The notes: generated by a model from the sequence alone, not told the origin. Positions 17,229 through 27,740 are shown, counted from the first letter of the stretch. The stretch: 61,604 bases of DNA from Cyanobacteria bacterium REEB446 (GCA_018970325.1 JAGWWP010000007.1:1-61604); one strand, 5' to 3'. Made by a program: numbers and translations.

Positions 17229-18020
17229 TTAAGCTATATTCCAGTACTTATGTGCCTGAATCCCGATTCTTAAAATTTCAGGATATTTTTTTAAAAGCTC
17301 TAATATACGAGCCTGATTCTCTTTAACATTATTCCAATCTGCGACTAAGAAAAATGGTTTTGAAAACCGCTGCGCCACTCCATTTCCTACGTTTTCGCCA
17401 GCCTCATTATCAGTGAATAGAACTTTTGGTAAAAGTGTATTCTCTAAAAAAGCGACAGCTTTATCATCAGCTATAACGAACTTAAGTTCATGAGCTAAAG
17501 CATAGACTCTTTCATCACTAGGCTCACCAGCCTCACTATAAATCGCTTTAGGACTGAAAGTTAACCAAAGGGACTGCTCATTCGTCATCCTCAGCCTTGA
17601 ACTTGCACGTTCAATAGCAGTCCCTCTATGAAACTGCCCCTGAACAAAAATATAATCCAGCACAGTCTCCGCATATTTACCAGTCATCGCTGATTCTAAA
17701 GCTACTTTATAACCATGATTATTTAAAAATTTAATAAAAGGTACTATATCCTGTTCAGTAGGCTCGCCTCCAGTAATCACCACTCTTTTTAAGCTTGAGT
17801 TCATAATCTGCAGCTGTTCTAAAATTTCTTCATAATTTAGAATCTGCTCATTCTTAGTTCCCAAAGCCCAAGTTTTCTTTTCATCACAGAAGAAACATCT
17901 CACCGAGCAGCCTTGAAGCCGAATAAAAAAGCTTGGTACTCCAAGAAACATACCCTCACCTTGAACAGTCTCAAAAATCTGCACCTGATTATCAGTTTTA
18001 TTTAAAGTTAAACTACTCAT
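17229..18020 (-). CDS. queE: 7-carboxy-7-deazaguanine synthase
   Basis: QueE is a radical SAM enzyme making the deazaguanine core of queuosine. The iron-sulfur Cys motif is CSVRCFFC (about residues 33-40), and VVITGGEPTEQD forms the SAM site. The start is ATG 18020 with AAGGAA upstream; GTG 18026 would add two residues. At 263 residues it is longer than most QueE. The extra length is two in-frame family A repeats, near residues 132-150 (HRGTAIERASSRLRMTNEQS) and 204-217 (GENVGNGVAQ). Downstream of queC and queF on the same strand. Confidence 0.92.
   Translation of the reverse strand: MSSLTLNKTDNQVQIFETVQGEGMFLGVPSFFIRLQGCSVRCFFCDEKKTWALGTKNEQILNYEEILEQLQIMNSSLKRVVITGGEPTEQDIVPFIKFLNNHGYKVALESAMTGKYAETVLDYIFVQGQFHRGTAIERASSRLRMTNEQSLWLTFSPKAIYSEAGEPSDERVYALAHELKFVIADDKAVAFLENTLLPKVLFTDNEAGENVGNGVAQRFSKPFFLVADWNNVKENQARILELLKKYPEILRIGIQAHKYWNIA
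17370..17408 (-). repeat. family A repeat inside queE (C-terminal copy)
   Basis: CTGCGCCACTCCATTTCCTA then CGTTTTCGCCAGCCTC follows the family consensus. QueE reads it as EAGENVGNGVAQ, the same frame as in glpK (EAGENAEIEDCEQ). Confidence 0.75.
17569..17625 (-). repeat. complete 57-bp family A element inside queE
   Basis: The element opens with AGGGACTGCT and closes with its exact inverse, AGCAGTCCCT. An inner TTGAAC/GTTCAA pair forms a hairpin tip. It is 57 bp, exactly 19 codons, and leaves the reading frame intact. Apart from the ends it matches the hemA copy at 21812-21872 closely. Confidence 0.9.
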
Positions 18021-18083
18021 AGTCACATTCTTTCCTTAATCTTGAATTTACATTCTTAATAACGGTACTCAACACAAGGGTTT

Positions 18084-18860
18084 TCAAGAGATACTAAATA
18101 TAGGATCATCCACCCCAGCATCTTTAAAGCCCCTTGCCCTTAAATGACAAGCATGACATTTACCACAAGGCGGAAACACCCCACTATAACAAGTATGAGA
18201 ATAGGCTAAAGCCTGCATACATTCATCACCTAAAGATTGAGCTAATCTTACAGTATCAGCCTTATTTAAATACATAAGTGGCGTATGAATCTGAATATTT
18301 TTATCAGTTCCGAATAAAGCTAAATTAATAGTGTTCTGCATAGAATCTATAAAAGTCTGACGACAATCAAAATAGCCCGCATAATCAGTTTCACAAACCC
18401 CAGTAACTATATGCTGAGCTTTAAAGTCATAAGCGATATTAGCAGCGAGCGAAAGAAATAATAAATTCCGTGCTGGAACGAAAGTCTGCGGCACTCCCCC
18501 AGTAGTAAATTCTTCTAAATTTTCATGCGTTAATAATTCTGCATTAGAACTCAAAAGAGAGCTAGCTCCCCTTAAAGCTTCTGAAATGTTTATGAATATC
18601 GTCTCTAGGTGAGCGAACTCAGCGATTTTTTTAGCAGATTCTAATTCCATACTGTGTCTTTGACCATAATCAAAAGTGACAAGCTGAATATATTTTTTCC
18701 TTAAAGCCTTATCTAAATTAGGATAAAAATTATTTAAAACCCAATAAAGACAAGTAGTACTGTCTTGACCACCAGAAAATACGACTACAACCTTATCACA
18801 GGATTCCAAAGTCCCATTTCCCTTGTTGCTATAACCCTCTATTTTTTGGTCTCCATTCAT
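18084..18860 (-). CDS. queC: 7-cyano-7-deazaguanine synthase
   Basis: QueC converts carboxy-deazaguanine to preQ0 using ATP and ammonia. The PP-loop VVVFSGGQDSTTCLYW lies near residue 27, and TFVPARNLLFLS is typical. The zinc site near the C-terminus has the Cys pattern CYSGVFPPCGKCHAC. At 258 residues it is slightly long; the first 20 residues (NGDQKIEGYSNKG) are an extension before the PP-loop. It lies between queF and queE on the same strand. Confidence 0.95.
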   Translation of the reverse strand: MNGDQKIEGYSNKGNGTLESCDKVVVVFSGGQDSTTCLYWVLNNFYPNLDKALRKKYIQLVTFDYGQRHSMELESAKKIAEFAHLETIFINISEALRGASSLLSSNAELLTHENLEEFTTGGVPQTFVPARNLLFLSLAANIAYDFKAQHIVTGVCETDYAGYFDCRQTFIDSMQNTINLALFGTDKNIQIHTPLMYLNKADTVRLAQSLGDECMQALAYSHTCYSGVFPPCGKCHACHLRARGFKDAGVDDPIFSIS

Positions 18861-18867
18861 TTTATTA

Positions 18868-19371
18868 CTAAAGAGTCTTCGCTAATTCCTTGTCACCAAG
18901 AACAACTACTGGCTTAATCGCAATACCACCCCTAGGCATAAAATCCCCAACCACTTTTAAAACCTTAGTCTTTAAAAGGCTCTGCAAATCATTCGCTATC
19001 TTATTAATAACAAATTCATGAAATATCCCAGTATTTCTGTATGAAAAAAGATATAGCTTTAAAGATTTACTTTCGACGATAAACTCATCTGGAATATAAC
19101 TAATATAGATTTTCGCAAAATCTGGCTGTGCCGTCTTTGGGCAAAGACAGGTAAATTCATGACAATCTAAGTTAATAATATAATCATTAGCCTTAGAGAG
19201 ATTTGGAATAGCTTCTAAGTTAGCCTCTTCAGGCGAGCTTGGGTATTGGGTCTCAGTATTACCTAATAAATTTAAATTTTCAGCACCAGATAGCATATTA
19301 TTCCAATAATAATACACTAACTCCACAGCAGTACCACAAACGCAGAAATTGGAATTCGGCAACAGTGCCAT
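18868..19371 (-). CDS. queF: NADPH-dependent 7-cyano-7-deazaguanine reductase
   Basis: QueF reduces preQ0 to preQ1. The catalytic Cys is in [14 protein letters not shown], followed by [20 protein letters not shown] and FHEF with the substrate-binding His-Glu. It is a short-form, B. subtilis-like QueF. From ATG 19371 the protein has 167 residues, but the first 25 derive largely from a family A repeat. An internal ATG at 19296 with GGA upstream starts just before the usual N-terminus ([10 protein letters not shown]) and may be the true start. Divergent from the purD-like gene, 30 bases apart. Confidence 0.93.
   Translation of the reverse strand: MALLPNSNFCVCGTAVELVYYYWNNMLSGAENLNLLGNTETQYPSSPEEANLEAIPNLSKANDYIINLDCHEFTCLCPKTAQPDFAKIYISYIPDEFIVESKSLKLYLFSYRNTGIFHEFVINKIANDLQSLLKTKVLKVVGDFMPRGGIAIKPVVVLGDKELAKTL
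19333..19370 (+). repeat. family A repeat at the queF 5' end
   Basis: The segment CACAAACGCAGAAATTGGAA followed by TTCGGCAACAGTGCC is the inverse of the murI copy (GGGACTGTTGTTGAACTCCA). Relative to the gene it lies in the opposite orientation to the copies in glpK, glpD and murI, and it covers the first annotated codons of queF. Confidence 0.7.
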
Positions 19372-19401
19372 AATCTTAAACTTGTGAGAGAATCTTATTA
19401 G

Positions 19402-20691
19402 ATGTATTCGATCAAAGTACTAGTCATTGGAGATAACGCTTTTGCTAGATCAGTAATAGAAAAGTTTAGCTATGACAATAATGAACAGAAACTAGAAATC
19501 ATCTCTATCTCTAAGCAAGAAAATTTTTCAAATCTCTGTGAAAATATTTACCTTCCAGAATATGATATCGAAAAAATTATAGATATAGTCTCAGCCAGAA
19601 GAATTAGCTTAAGCATAGCTTGCTCAGAAAAATTAATAGCTTCAGGAATAGTAGAAGCTTTTCAGGAACAGGGTTTAAACATATTCGGACCAACCAGTAC
19701 CTCTACTGAAATCTGCTTCTCTCACCATGCCGCTAAAGAATTTATGCACCAGAACTTAATTCCAAGTGAGCCTTATGTGAGCTTTGATAGTAAAGAAGTC
19801 TGCCTTGCTTATTTAGCTCACTTAAATTTTCCAGTAATTATCAGACCCGACTTTCTTTTCGAGACTAACTATGAAAAGAAAGTTTTTATCGCTGATGATA
19901 TTAATAATGCCACTGCCTTTATTCAAGAGTATTTTTCACAGCCATTTTTAAGTACTTATAAAAAACGCCTCATTATCGAGGCATATTCAGAGGGTGAAGA
20001 ATTCTGTACCAGTATCTTATACGATGGCAGCACAGCTCTAAGCCTTGTGCCAATAAAAATGTACAGAGAATATAATGAATATTCACTAACTTTTAATGAA
20101 AAATCTGCTAATTCGTTTTCTGACGGGAGTGCAGATCAACTGCAATTAGAAATTAATGAGAAAATTATCAAACCCTTTCTGAATGCTTTATCCCAAAACA
20201 ATGAGGGTGAAGAAAGCGCAGAAAATAGAGATTCACAGCAATCTTTTTCAGGTTTTATCAGCTTCATAACCAAGCTAAATCCTGATGGGGAGATCATTTT
20301 AGATCGCTTCGAAGTCTTAGCCCCCGACTTAAGTGCTGAATTAAGCCTAGATTTAATCGAAGAAAACCTTTTCGATCTTTTATTCTCTTGCACTCAAGGA
20401 AAATTAAATTTTTATCGTGATGGTCTTAGATATGTGCACTTAACTGGTGTTGCTGTGGATTTAAATTACAGTAAAGCTGCTTCATCTTACTTAAATGAAG
20501 AAAGTTTTTTACAGATAGAAAGGACGGCTTCTGACGCTAATTACAGAATTAAAGTTCAGATACTATCAAGTGAGCTAAAAGATTCGGTTAGATTATTTAT
20601 CTACGCACCTACTGAAATAGAAGCGAACAACTTTATGATGACAGTGGCTACCGAGTTAAATCTTTTTGATGAATCTGAAAGCCTTCTTTAA
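19402..20691 (+). CDS. degenerate PurD-like ATP-grasp protein
   Basis: The 429-residue protein aligns with phosphoribosylamine-glycine ligase (PurD): [18 protein letters not shown] at the N-terminus, [23 protein letters not shown], and an ATP-grasp with VIIRPDF and [13 protein letters not shown]. Key PurD motifs are missing: GGREHA is replaced, and neither the DGDTGPNTGGMGAY block nor the metal-binding E-x-N-x-RFGDPE can be found ([11 protein letters not shown] stands in its place). A family A repeat is inserted at about residues 267-280. It is therefore probably inactive as PurD, or has a changed role; a second, normal purD may exist elsewhere. Reading frame is intact. Confidence 0.7.
   Translation: MYSIKVLVIGDNAFARSVIEKFSYDNNEQKLEIISISKQENFSNLCENIYLPEYDIEKIIDIVSARRISLSIACSEKLIASGIVEAFQEQGLNIFGPTSTSTEICFSHHAAKEFMHQNLIPSEPYVSFDSKEVCLAYLAHLNFPVIIRPDFLFETNYEKKVFIADDINNATAFIQEYFSQPFLSTYKKRLIIEAYSEGEEFCTSILYDGSTALSLVPIKMYREYNEYSLTFNEKSANSFSDGSADQLQLEINEKIIKPFLNALSQNNEGEESAENRDSQQSFSGFISFITKLNPDGEIILDRFEVLAPDLSAELSLDLIEENLFDLLFSCTQGKLNFYRDGLRYVHLTGVAVDLNYSKAASSYLNEESFLQIERTASDANYRIKVQILSSELKDSVRLFIYAPTEIEANNFMMTVATELNLFDESESLL
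20204..20243 (-). repeat. family A repeat inside the purD-like gene
   Basis: The inverse of this stretch, ATTGCTGTGAATCTCTATTT then TCTGCGCTTTCTTCACC, follows the family consensus. The gene reads it as [13 protein letters not shown], the same frame as GENAEIEDCEQ in glpK. Confidence 0.7.
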
Positions 20692-20716
20692 TTTTATCTA
20701 AAGATAACTTGTCATA

Positions 20717-20722
20717 TATAAT
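20717..20722 (+). promoter_or_regulatory. -10 box TATAAT for hemA
   Basis: A perfect TATAAT stands 9 bases before the GTG start at 20732, with no Shine-Dalgarno. Transcription would start 2-3 bases before the GTG, giving a leaderless mRNA. The -35 region is weak. Confidence 0.5.
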
Positions 20723-20731
20723 TAAACTATA

Positions 20732-21847
20732 GTGCAAAATTTACTATACATAGGTATTTCTATACCAAATCAGAGAACTAATCCATTAGCTCATAAGCTA
20801 AGTTTTTGCACGGCAGCTGAACTCAGTAAATTAAAAATTTCCCAAGATGATATCAGTAATTTTTTAGAATTTTTAAGCGATATTCCTTGTATAGAAGAAC
20901 TTACGCTGGTCTCTACCTGTAATCGTTTTGAGCTGATTATCTTTTTAAAAGATAAATTTATTACAGATGATCCATACCTCAGAAAAGATTTAGCTAAACA
21001 AATCGAAAAAAAAATTAATCACTACATAGAAAGAGAAGTTAGCTTCGCTTTTCTTTTTAATGAAGAAGCTCAATTACAAATACTTAGAACTTACTGCGGC
21101 TTAAATAGTGGTCTTGTAGGCGAGTCAGAGATTAGCATTCAGTTTAATGGTGCTTTTAAACAAGCTCTAAATCTTGGTTTCCTAAAAGAACAAGGTTCAA
21201 AACTTTTAGAAAAAGCTCAATCTTTAAGAGATTTTTTTAATAAACATATATATTTAAAACCTGTCTCCTACTGTGATATAGCTATCCAAAAAGCTTATAT
21301 GAGTTTAAGCTTAATGGCTCCTTTAAGAACAGCTACTATACTAGGCTCTGGCAGTACCGCAATTCAATCCTGCTTATCATTAGTTAATAACCTCAGCTTT
21401 TCTGCACCGAATCTGACCTTAATACACCGAGTAAGCTCTGCCTCTGTGCAAATTCAAAATTTCAAAGAGAGTCCAAATCTAAGCTTCATGAATTTCATTC
21501 GTTCTAAAAAGAATGGTTACAAAACAGAAAAAGTAGAAAAAGCTTGTATGAATTCAGATTTAGTAATTTTTGGTATAGATGCTAAATCGCCTGTAATCAG
21601 CTTCCCTGATAACTCTAAAGCTGTAATTCTTGACTTTAACTCTAACCCATCATGCATAGTAAACTCTAGACTTAAAGGAAGTAGCTACATAGGCTTAGAG
21701 ACTTTAGATAAATATGTCAGGGAGTATTCTTACAGACAGAATAATGATTTTGATTTATTAAGTAGACTCAGCATCGGTGAAGATTTTATAATTTCACAGA
21801 TTGATAGTCCAAAGACACTGTTACTGAACGTACAAGTTCAAGGCTGA
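20732..21847 (+). CDS. hemA: glutamyl-tRNA reductase, divergent and C-terminally short
   Basis: HemA reduces glutamyl-tRNA to glutamate-1-semialdehyde, the first step of C5 tetrapyrrole synthesis. The catalytic Cys63 lies in LVSTCNRFE, and the substrate-binding GLNSGLVGESEISIQ is conserved. The NADPH-binding loop reads ILGSGSTAI. The start is GTG. At 371 residues it lacks most of the helical dimerisation domain: the reading frame enters a family A element at 21812 and stops inside it at TGA 21845. No hemL or hemB is nearby. Activity is likely but perhaps reduced, since the domain is used for dimer formation. Confidence 0.85.
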   Translation: MQNLLYIGISIPNQRTNPLAHKLSFCTAAELSKLKISQDDISNFLEFLSDIPCIEELTLVSTCNRFELIIFLKDKFITDDPYLRKDLAKQIEKKINHYIEREVSFAFLFNEEAQLQILRTYCGLNSGLVGESEISIQFNGAFKQALNLGFLKEQGSKLLEKAQSLRDFFNKHIYLKPVSYCDIAIQKAYMSLSLMAPLRTATILGSGSTAIQSCLSLVNNLSFSAPNLTLIHRVSSASVQIQNFKESPNLSFMNFIRSKKNGYKTEKVEKACMNSDLVIFGIDAKSPVISFPDNSKAVILDFNSNPSCIVNSRLKGSSYIGLETLDKYVREYSYRQNNDFDLLSRLSIGEDFIISQIDSPKTLLLNVQVQG

Positions 21848-21872
21848 GGAGGACGAATGAACGCAGTGTCTT
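21812..21872 (-). repeat. 61-bp family A element ending hemA
   Basis: AAGACACTG at 21812-21820 and CAGTGTCTT at 21864-21872 are perfect inverted ends, with TGAACGT/AAGTTCA inside. The internal CAAGTTCAAGGCTGAGGAGG is nearly identical to the inverse of the queE copy. The element carries the hemA TGA and touches the stop of the convergent pentapeptide gene (21871-21873). Confidence 0.9.
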
Positions 21873-23256
21873 AAAATCTGCGCTGCCAACTAAGTTTTCT
21901 CTGATTAACCCACTCTGGCAGTGTTTCAGCATTATAGGCAAACTGTGCAGCTTCTAGCTGTTCCATTGTTAAATTCGTAGCTTCCCCAAGAAAAGCATTA
22001 TTTAATGAAGCATTTTCAAGAGAAGTATTTAAAAGATTTGCAGTCCCGAAATTAGCCCCATCAAGAATAGCATCTTTAAAATTAGCACCTTCTAAATTAG
22101 CTGAACGGAAATTTGCAGCAGTTAAATTAGCTCCTTTAAAATTAGCGTTTCGCAAATCAGCACTCATAAAATTAGCACCTTGCAACTGTGCTTTTTCAAA
22201 ATTAGCATCAAAAGCCACTGCATTTTCAAAATAAACTTCTAAAAAACTTGTCTCTTTCAAATTAGCCCTAGCAAGTAAAGCACCCTCAAAAAGGACATTT
22301 TTACCAGCAGCACCATAAAAATTAGCATCAGTTAGCTCAGCAGCTCTTAATTTCATATGATCCATTTTCGCCCTAATAAAATTTCCTTCTTTAAGGACAG
22401 CTTGACTCATATCAGCACCATCAAGCTTCGCACCTCTAAATTGAACCTGCTCTATAACAACGCCTCGCATATCTACTTGTCTTAAATCACTCTGAATAAA
22501 ACGATTTAAGTATTTAAAATTGATACTTTTTAAATCTAATCCAGATAAATTTATTTTCTCAGTATACTCAGTACCTTTAGCTGTAACCTTTCCAACACCC
22601 TGCTCCTCTAAAATCAGCAACAAGAGTGCATTAGTAATAACCCCCGGATATTTAAGACCTGTAAGTGGGGCTTCTTCTATGACTTCCTCTGAGTCTTCAT
22701 GCTTTTCATGAGGTGAAACATATTTTTCTATAAGAGCTTTAAGTTCAGGATCTATAGTACCCTTGTAAGCCTCTGGCAGTTTATGATTCACCTTAATATA
22801 TCCGATTAAAGCTTTTCTTTTTTCATCTTCATAAAAGCTCTGACCATAATAATAAAGTCCTACGCTTCCAGCTATACCGACGAGCAAAATAAGCTGTAAA
22901 AAAACACTTTTCAGAATAGCTTCAAAATCATTTAAAGTCTGTACATTAGCCCTTAAATATTTTTCAAAACGAACAAAAACATTTCTAGAATTAATCTTCG
23001 CAAGAAACTCTTCATCACTTAAAGCCTCATCAATAATCTTAAGATCTTTAGAGAGATTTTTCTTAAGCTCATTTATTTCTTCACTTGACTGCTCAACAGC
23101 AGGATCAGCAAATTGCCCTTCATTCTCTAAATCATCTTCACTGACTTGATTTTCATCATTTACAGCATCTAAATCTTCCACGTCAAAATCTAACTCCGCA
23201 GGGGATTCTACGGATACATCTATTTGATTTTCGTCTAAGCTTACATCATCAGCCAT
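21871..23256 (-). CDS. pentapeptide-repeat protein with one membrane segment
   Basis: I take ATG 23256 as start (a TTG at 23262 is upstream). The 461-residue product has an acidic N-terminal 110 residues, a transmembrane helix (AILKSVFLQLILLVGIAGSV), and from about residue 235 a long run of A(N/D)LxxA pentapeptides such as GANFKGANLTAANF that fold into a right-handed quadrilateral helix. Such proteins are abundant in cyanobacteria and relatives. One membrane span with the helix on one side suggests an envelope or membrane-tethered scaffold; no enzymatic motif is seen. It shares its 3' end with hemA. Confidence 0.85.
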   Translation of the reverse strand: MADDVSLDENQIDVSVESPAELDFDVEDLDAVNDENQVSEDDLENEGQFADPAVEQSSEEINELKKNLSKDLKIIDEALSDEEFLAKINSRNVFVRFEKYLRANVQTLNDFEAILKSVFLQLILLVGIAGSVGLYYYGQSFYEDEKRKALIGYIKVNHKLPEAYKGTIDPELKALIEKYVSPHEKHEDSEEVIEEAPLTGLKYPGVITNALLLLILEEQGVGKVTAKGTEYTEKINLSGLDLKSINFKYLNRFIQSDLRQVDMRGVVIEQVQFRGAKLDGADMSQAVLKEGNFIRAKMDHMKLRAAELTDANFYGAAGKNVLFEGALLARANLKETSFLEVYFENAVAFDANFEKAQLQGANFMSADLRNANFKGANLTAANFRSANLEGANFKDAILDGANFGTANLLNTSLENASLNNAFLGEATNLTMEQLEAAQFAYNAETLPEWVNQRKLSWQRRF

Positions 23257-23292
23257 TTTCAAAATCGAAAAATACTAAAAAAGTATTTTTCA

Positions 23293-24399
<1,107 letters not shown>

Positions 24400-24523
24400 T
24401 TAGAGATAACTATAAAACTCTACACTATTTCATTGCCCCTAACTTAAGCTGGGCGTATAATGGTTATAGTAATAAATATAAACTACACTTATATTTTACT
24501 TGGTAAAGAAGAGGTGGAACTGC

Positions 24524-24952
24524 TTGAATGAAGATAGAGATAGAGACAAACAGATTCCCTGTATAGTCGGTAAAGGTTTAATTACTGCTAAAAAAGATAT
24601 GATCAGAGTACTAAAAGGCTTTGATCACGTTAAATTTATAGATGAAATAGACGGTCAAGTCTTTACAGAAAGTGAAGCTTTCGTTGTCGAGGTCTTCGTT
24701 TCTGATTCTGAAGGAACTTTAATCTTCAATAGAAGAATTCATATAAATGTTAATTCATTTGACTACTTGAGGATAATGGAAAATCAACCAGGTCACGTAG
24801 AATTAGTAGACGGCCATAGGGTACTTAAATTATATGCGATGACTGATCCATTCGAGAACAAGGAAATTCTCATGAATGAAGTCATCGAAAATCGTAATAA
24901 CTTTGATGGTTATTATGAAGAAGACGACATAATATTTGACGATGATTTCTAA
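24524..24952 (+). CDS. hypothetical acidic protein upstream of flhA
   Basis: The start is probably TTG 24524, placed 6 bases after a GAGGTGG Shine-Dalgarno; a TTG at 24500 lacks such a site. The 142-residue soluble protein has a beta-rich middle (VVEVFVSDSEGTLIFNRRIH) and a very acidic tail (EEDDIIFDDDF). It overlaps flhA by 11 bases, so the two are likely translated together. I do not recognise the family; a flagellar accessory role is only suggested by position. Confidence 0.65.
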   Translation: MNEDRDRDKQIPCIVGKGLITAKKDMIRVLKGFDHVKFIDEIDGQVFTESEAFVVEVFVSDSEGTLIFNRRIHINVNSFDYLRIMENQPGHVELVDGHRVLKLYAMTDPFENKEILMNEVIENRNNFDGYYEEDDIIFDDDF

Positions 24953-27065
24953 GCCTCTCAATTTACAGACCCTCACCCATTTCTTCAAGCAAGTATTTAA
25001 AAATCAATCAAACGTTCTCTCTGCGTTCGTTATCATTATCATTGGCATGCTTTTAGTGCCTCTGCCAAGCTTCATACTCGACTTAGCTTTTGTTTTAAAT
25101 TTTTCTTTTGCTATAGGTATCATCCTAGTTACCATGCATATCAATGAACCTTTAGAGTTCAGTACTTTCCCCACCCTCCTTTTAATCATCACTTTAGCGA
25201 GATTAGCCCTAGAGATTAGTGCGACTAGATCTATTTTGATCAGTGGTCACGCTGGTAATGTTATACACTCTGTCGGGGAATTTGTTGTCGGTGGTAATTT
25301 TGTCGTCGGGATAATCATCTTCTTAATTTTATTTATAGTTAACTTTATCGTTGTTACACAAGGTGCAGGCAGAGTATCAGAAGTCGCTGCTAGATTTGCG
25401 TTAGACAGTATGCCTGGTAAACAGCTAGCTGTAGATGCTGACCTGAACGCAGGTCTAATCGACGAAGCACAGGCTAAAGAAAGGCGTAAATCTATAGCAA
25501 GAGAAGCCGATTTCTACTCTACTATGGATGGTGGCTCTAAATTTGTGAAGGGTGATGCTGTAGCATCTATTATCATTGCTTTAATAAATATAGTGGCTGG
25601 TTTCATTATCGGTATGGTGCAGCTACAAATGTCTGCTGGAGAAGCTGCTTCACTATTTACTTTATTAACCATCGGTGAAGGTCTTGCTTCACAAATACCA
25701 GCTCTTGTAATCAGTGTTGCAACAGGTATCTTAGTTACTCGTTCTAATCCAGACATAGAATTTGCTACAGACATGGGTAACCAACTCTTTAAGAGAAAAG
25801 AAGTTATCGGAATCTCTGCGGGAACTATGTTTATACTTGCACTCGGTATCCGAGGAGCCTTCTTCCCATTTATGATAGTGGCTTTAGGACTTGGCTGGTG
25901 GGCTTACAGCAAATATAAGAATGAAATAGAGTTAAAGGAAGCTACTGAAGCGAATAGAGCTGCGACTGATGCCGAACAAGCCGAGATGACTCACCATGAG
26001 AAACTTAAGCAGAAAGAAAAAGACAACAGTCCTGAAGCAGTCTTAAAATTACTAAAAGTCGATCAAATCGAATTAGAGATAGGTTATAAACTAGTAGGAC
26101 TTATAGATAAAAAACAAAATGGTGATCTAATGTCACGTATAGGACAAATACGCAGACAAATAATGGTAGATCTTGGTCTGCCAGTGCCTCCAGTAAGAGT
26201 TCATGACAACTTAGCGGAATTAGGTGCTGATGAATATCAGATAAAGCTTAGAGGCTGTGTAATTGCGAAAGGTAGTGTATCAATAGACGCTTTCCTTGCA
26301 GTTAATACTGGTCTAGTTGATCCGATGGCAGAGCCACTCAAAGGTACAGAAACCGTAGAACCCAGCTATGGCTTGCCTGCCACTTGGGTAAAAGGGGATG
26401 AAAAAGATAGAGCTGAATCACTAGGTTATACAGTAGCTACCCCATCTTCAGTAATAGCCACCCACTTAACAGAAGCAATTAAAATTTTCGCTGGTGAAAT
26501 AGTCTCTAGGCAGAGCTTAGTAGCCATGCTAGAGGAAGTTAAAGAGTTTAATGAAAGTATAGTAGAGGAAGTATCTAGTCTTTTAAGTAAAGGAGAATTA
26601 TTAAATATACTTTCAGGCTTATTAAGTGAACAGGTCTCAATCAGAGACTTCTCACTAGTTTTAGAAAATATCGCCAACAATGCTAAATTAAATAAGGATA
26701 AAGACTTCCTTGTAGAAAGGGTCAGAGAAGGGCTTAGCCGTCAAATCGCTTCACAATATTTAGTCGATAACGTTCTAAACTGCATGACATTCCATCCCGC
26801 AACAGAAGAAGATATGCTTAAATCCTTACATTTAGACAAACTTGCATTAGAACCAAGCAAGGCTAAAACTATATTAGGACAGATTAATCAAGGTTTTGAG
26901 GAGGTATCTTCTCAAGGTTTACCTCCAGTACTTCTTTGTAATGGGAAAATCAGATTACCTTTAAGACGGATACTCGAAAGATCTCTTCCACAGCTTGCTC
27001 TTCTGTCTTATAATGAAGTGCCTACAAATATAGATGCCCAATCAGTACTAACTATAGGCGAATAG
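24942..27065 (+). CDS. flhA: flagellar biosynthesis protein FlhA
   Basis: FlhA forms the nonameric export gate of the flagellar type III secretion apparatus. Eight membrane helices fill the first 330 residues, with the family block around ARFALDSMPGKQLAVDADLN and EADFYSTMDGGSKFVKGDA. The C-terminal cytoplasmic part ends with LERSLPQLALLSYNEVP, typical for FlhA. I choose ATG 24942 (707 residues) over the TTG at 24936. No other flagellar gene is in the window. The homologous injectisome gene SctV cannot be excluded, but the motif choices fit FlhA better. Confidence 0.93.
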   Translation: MISKPLNLQTLTHFFKQVFKNQSNVLSAFVIIIIGMLLVPLPSFILDLAFVLNFSFAIGIILVTMHINEPLEFSTFPTLLLIITLARLALEISATRSILISGHAGNVIHSVGEFVVGGNFVVGIIIFLILFIVNFIVVTQGAGRVSEVAARFALDSMPGKQLAVDADLNAGLIDEAQAKERRKSIAREADFYSTMDGGSKFVKGDAVASIIIALINIVAGFIIGMVQLQMSAGEAASLFTLLTIGEGLASQIPALVISVATGILVTRSNPDIEFATDMGNQLFKRKEVIGISAGTMFILALGIRGAFFPFMIVALGLGWWAYSKYKNEIELKEATEANRAATDAEQAEMTHHEKLKQKEKDNSPEAVLKLLKVDQIELEIGYKLVGLIDKKQNGDLMSRIGQIRRQIMVDLGLPVPPVRVHDNLAELGADEYQIKLRGCVIAKGSVSIDAFLAVNTGLVDPMAEPLKGTETVEPSYGLPATWVKGDEKDRAESLGYTVATPSSVIATHLTEAIKIFAGEIVSRQSLVAMLEEVKEFNESIVEEVSSLLSKGELLNILSGLLSEQVSIRDFSLVLENIANNAKLNKDKDFLVERVREGLSRQIASQYLVDNVLNCMTFHPATEEDMLKSLHLDKLALEPSKAKTILGQINQGFEEVSSQGLPPVLLCNGKIRLPLRRILERSLPQLALLSYNEVPTNIDAQSVLTIGE

Positions 27066-27134
27066 TAGTATTTAATATTTTATTTTTACGGGGAATAAAA
27101 AGACTAATATTCTTTAATCAATTCAAAAGGCAGC

Positions 27135-27680
27135 ATGAAAAAAAATTTAAATAGACTAAAGAACGCCGCACGATGTGCAATTTCAAAGCTTATGCAGTGG
27201 TCTCGACTAGGCTACATAGTTTGTTTTGTAGCAGTACTTGCCTTAAATAGCTGTGCAAACGAATTCGAGACAGAGGAAAGCACTTGGGAATTAGTAACCA
27301 CCTCTTTAAAAGGCGTAGAAGCCTATGTAGATAAAAACAGAGTCGAATGCGACAAAACTATGTGTAAGGCATGGACTAAATTGGTCTTTCTCGAAAGTAC
27401 AAGTTTCTCTAAGGATGAATTTAAAGACAGTGATAATCCTCAGATAAATTTAAACTCTAAACGAATTGATTCGATGATCTATTTTTATTGCTTTGCTAAA
27501 AAATCTATGATGACTTCATATCAACTTTATGATGCAAATAATAAACTTATCAATACTCGCTGGATCAACAAACCAGAGCTTACTTACGTCCAACCAAACT
27601 CAATAGAATACGATGTTTTTCAATACGTCTGCAGACCACTTCTTGAAGAAAAAGACAAAGAATCTGTTAATGAAACATAA
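27135..27680 (+). CDS. lipoprotein resembling surface-adhesin E family
   Basis: The 181-residue protein has a hydrophobic signal sequence followed by a lipobox LNSC (Cys near residue 41), so it should be lipidated. The mature part, beginning STWELVTTS, has paired Tyr/Trp strands (VEAYVDKNRV, CKAWTKLVFLES) that recall the adhesin-E fold (surface-adhesin protein E). Four Cys in the mature region could form disulfides. It lies 69 bases after flhA. Function is not established. Confidence 0.65.
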   Translation: MKKNLNRLKNAARCAISKLMQWSRLGYIVCFVAVLALNSCANEFETEESTWELVTTSLKGVEAYVDKNRVECDKTMCKAWTKLVFLESTSFSKDEFKDSDNPQINLNSKRIDSMIYFYCFAKKSMMTSYQLYDANNKLINTRWINKPELTYVQPNSIEYDVFQYVCRPLLEEKDKESVNET

Positions 27681-27740
27681 AAAATGTGTATAAGTTTAAT
27701 AGATAATAAATAATTAGTTTTAGGCATAAGGGGGAGCATC

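Noticed and set aside
18861-19401. preQ1 riboswitch for the queuosine genes
   Set aside because: The 30 bases before queF cannot hold the preQ1 aptamer, and no C-rich pseudoknot sequence is seen before queC or queE.
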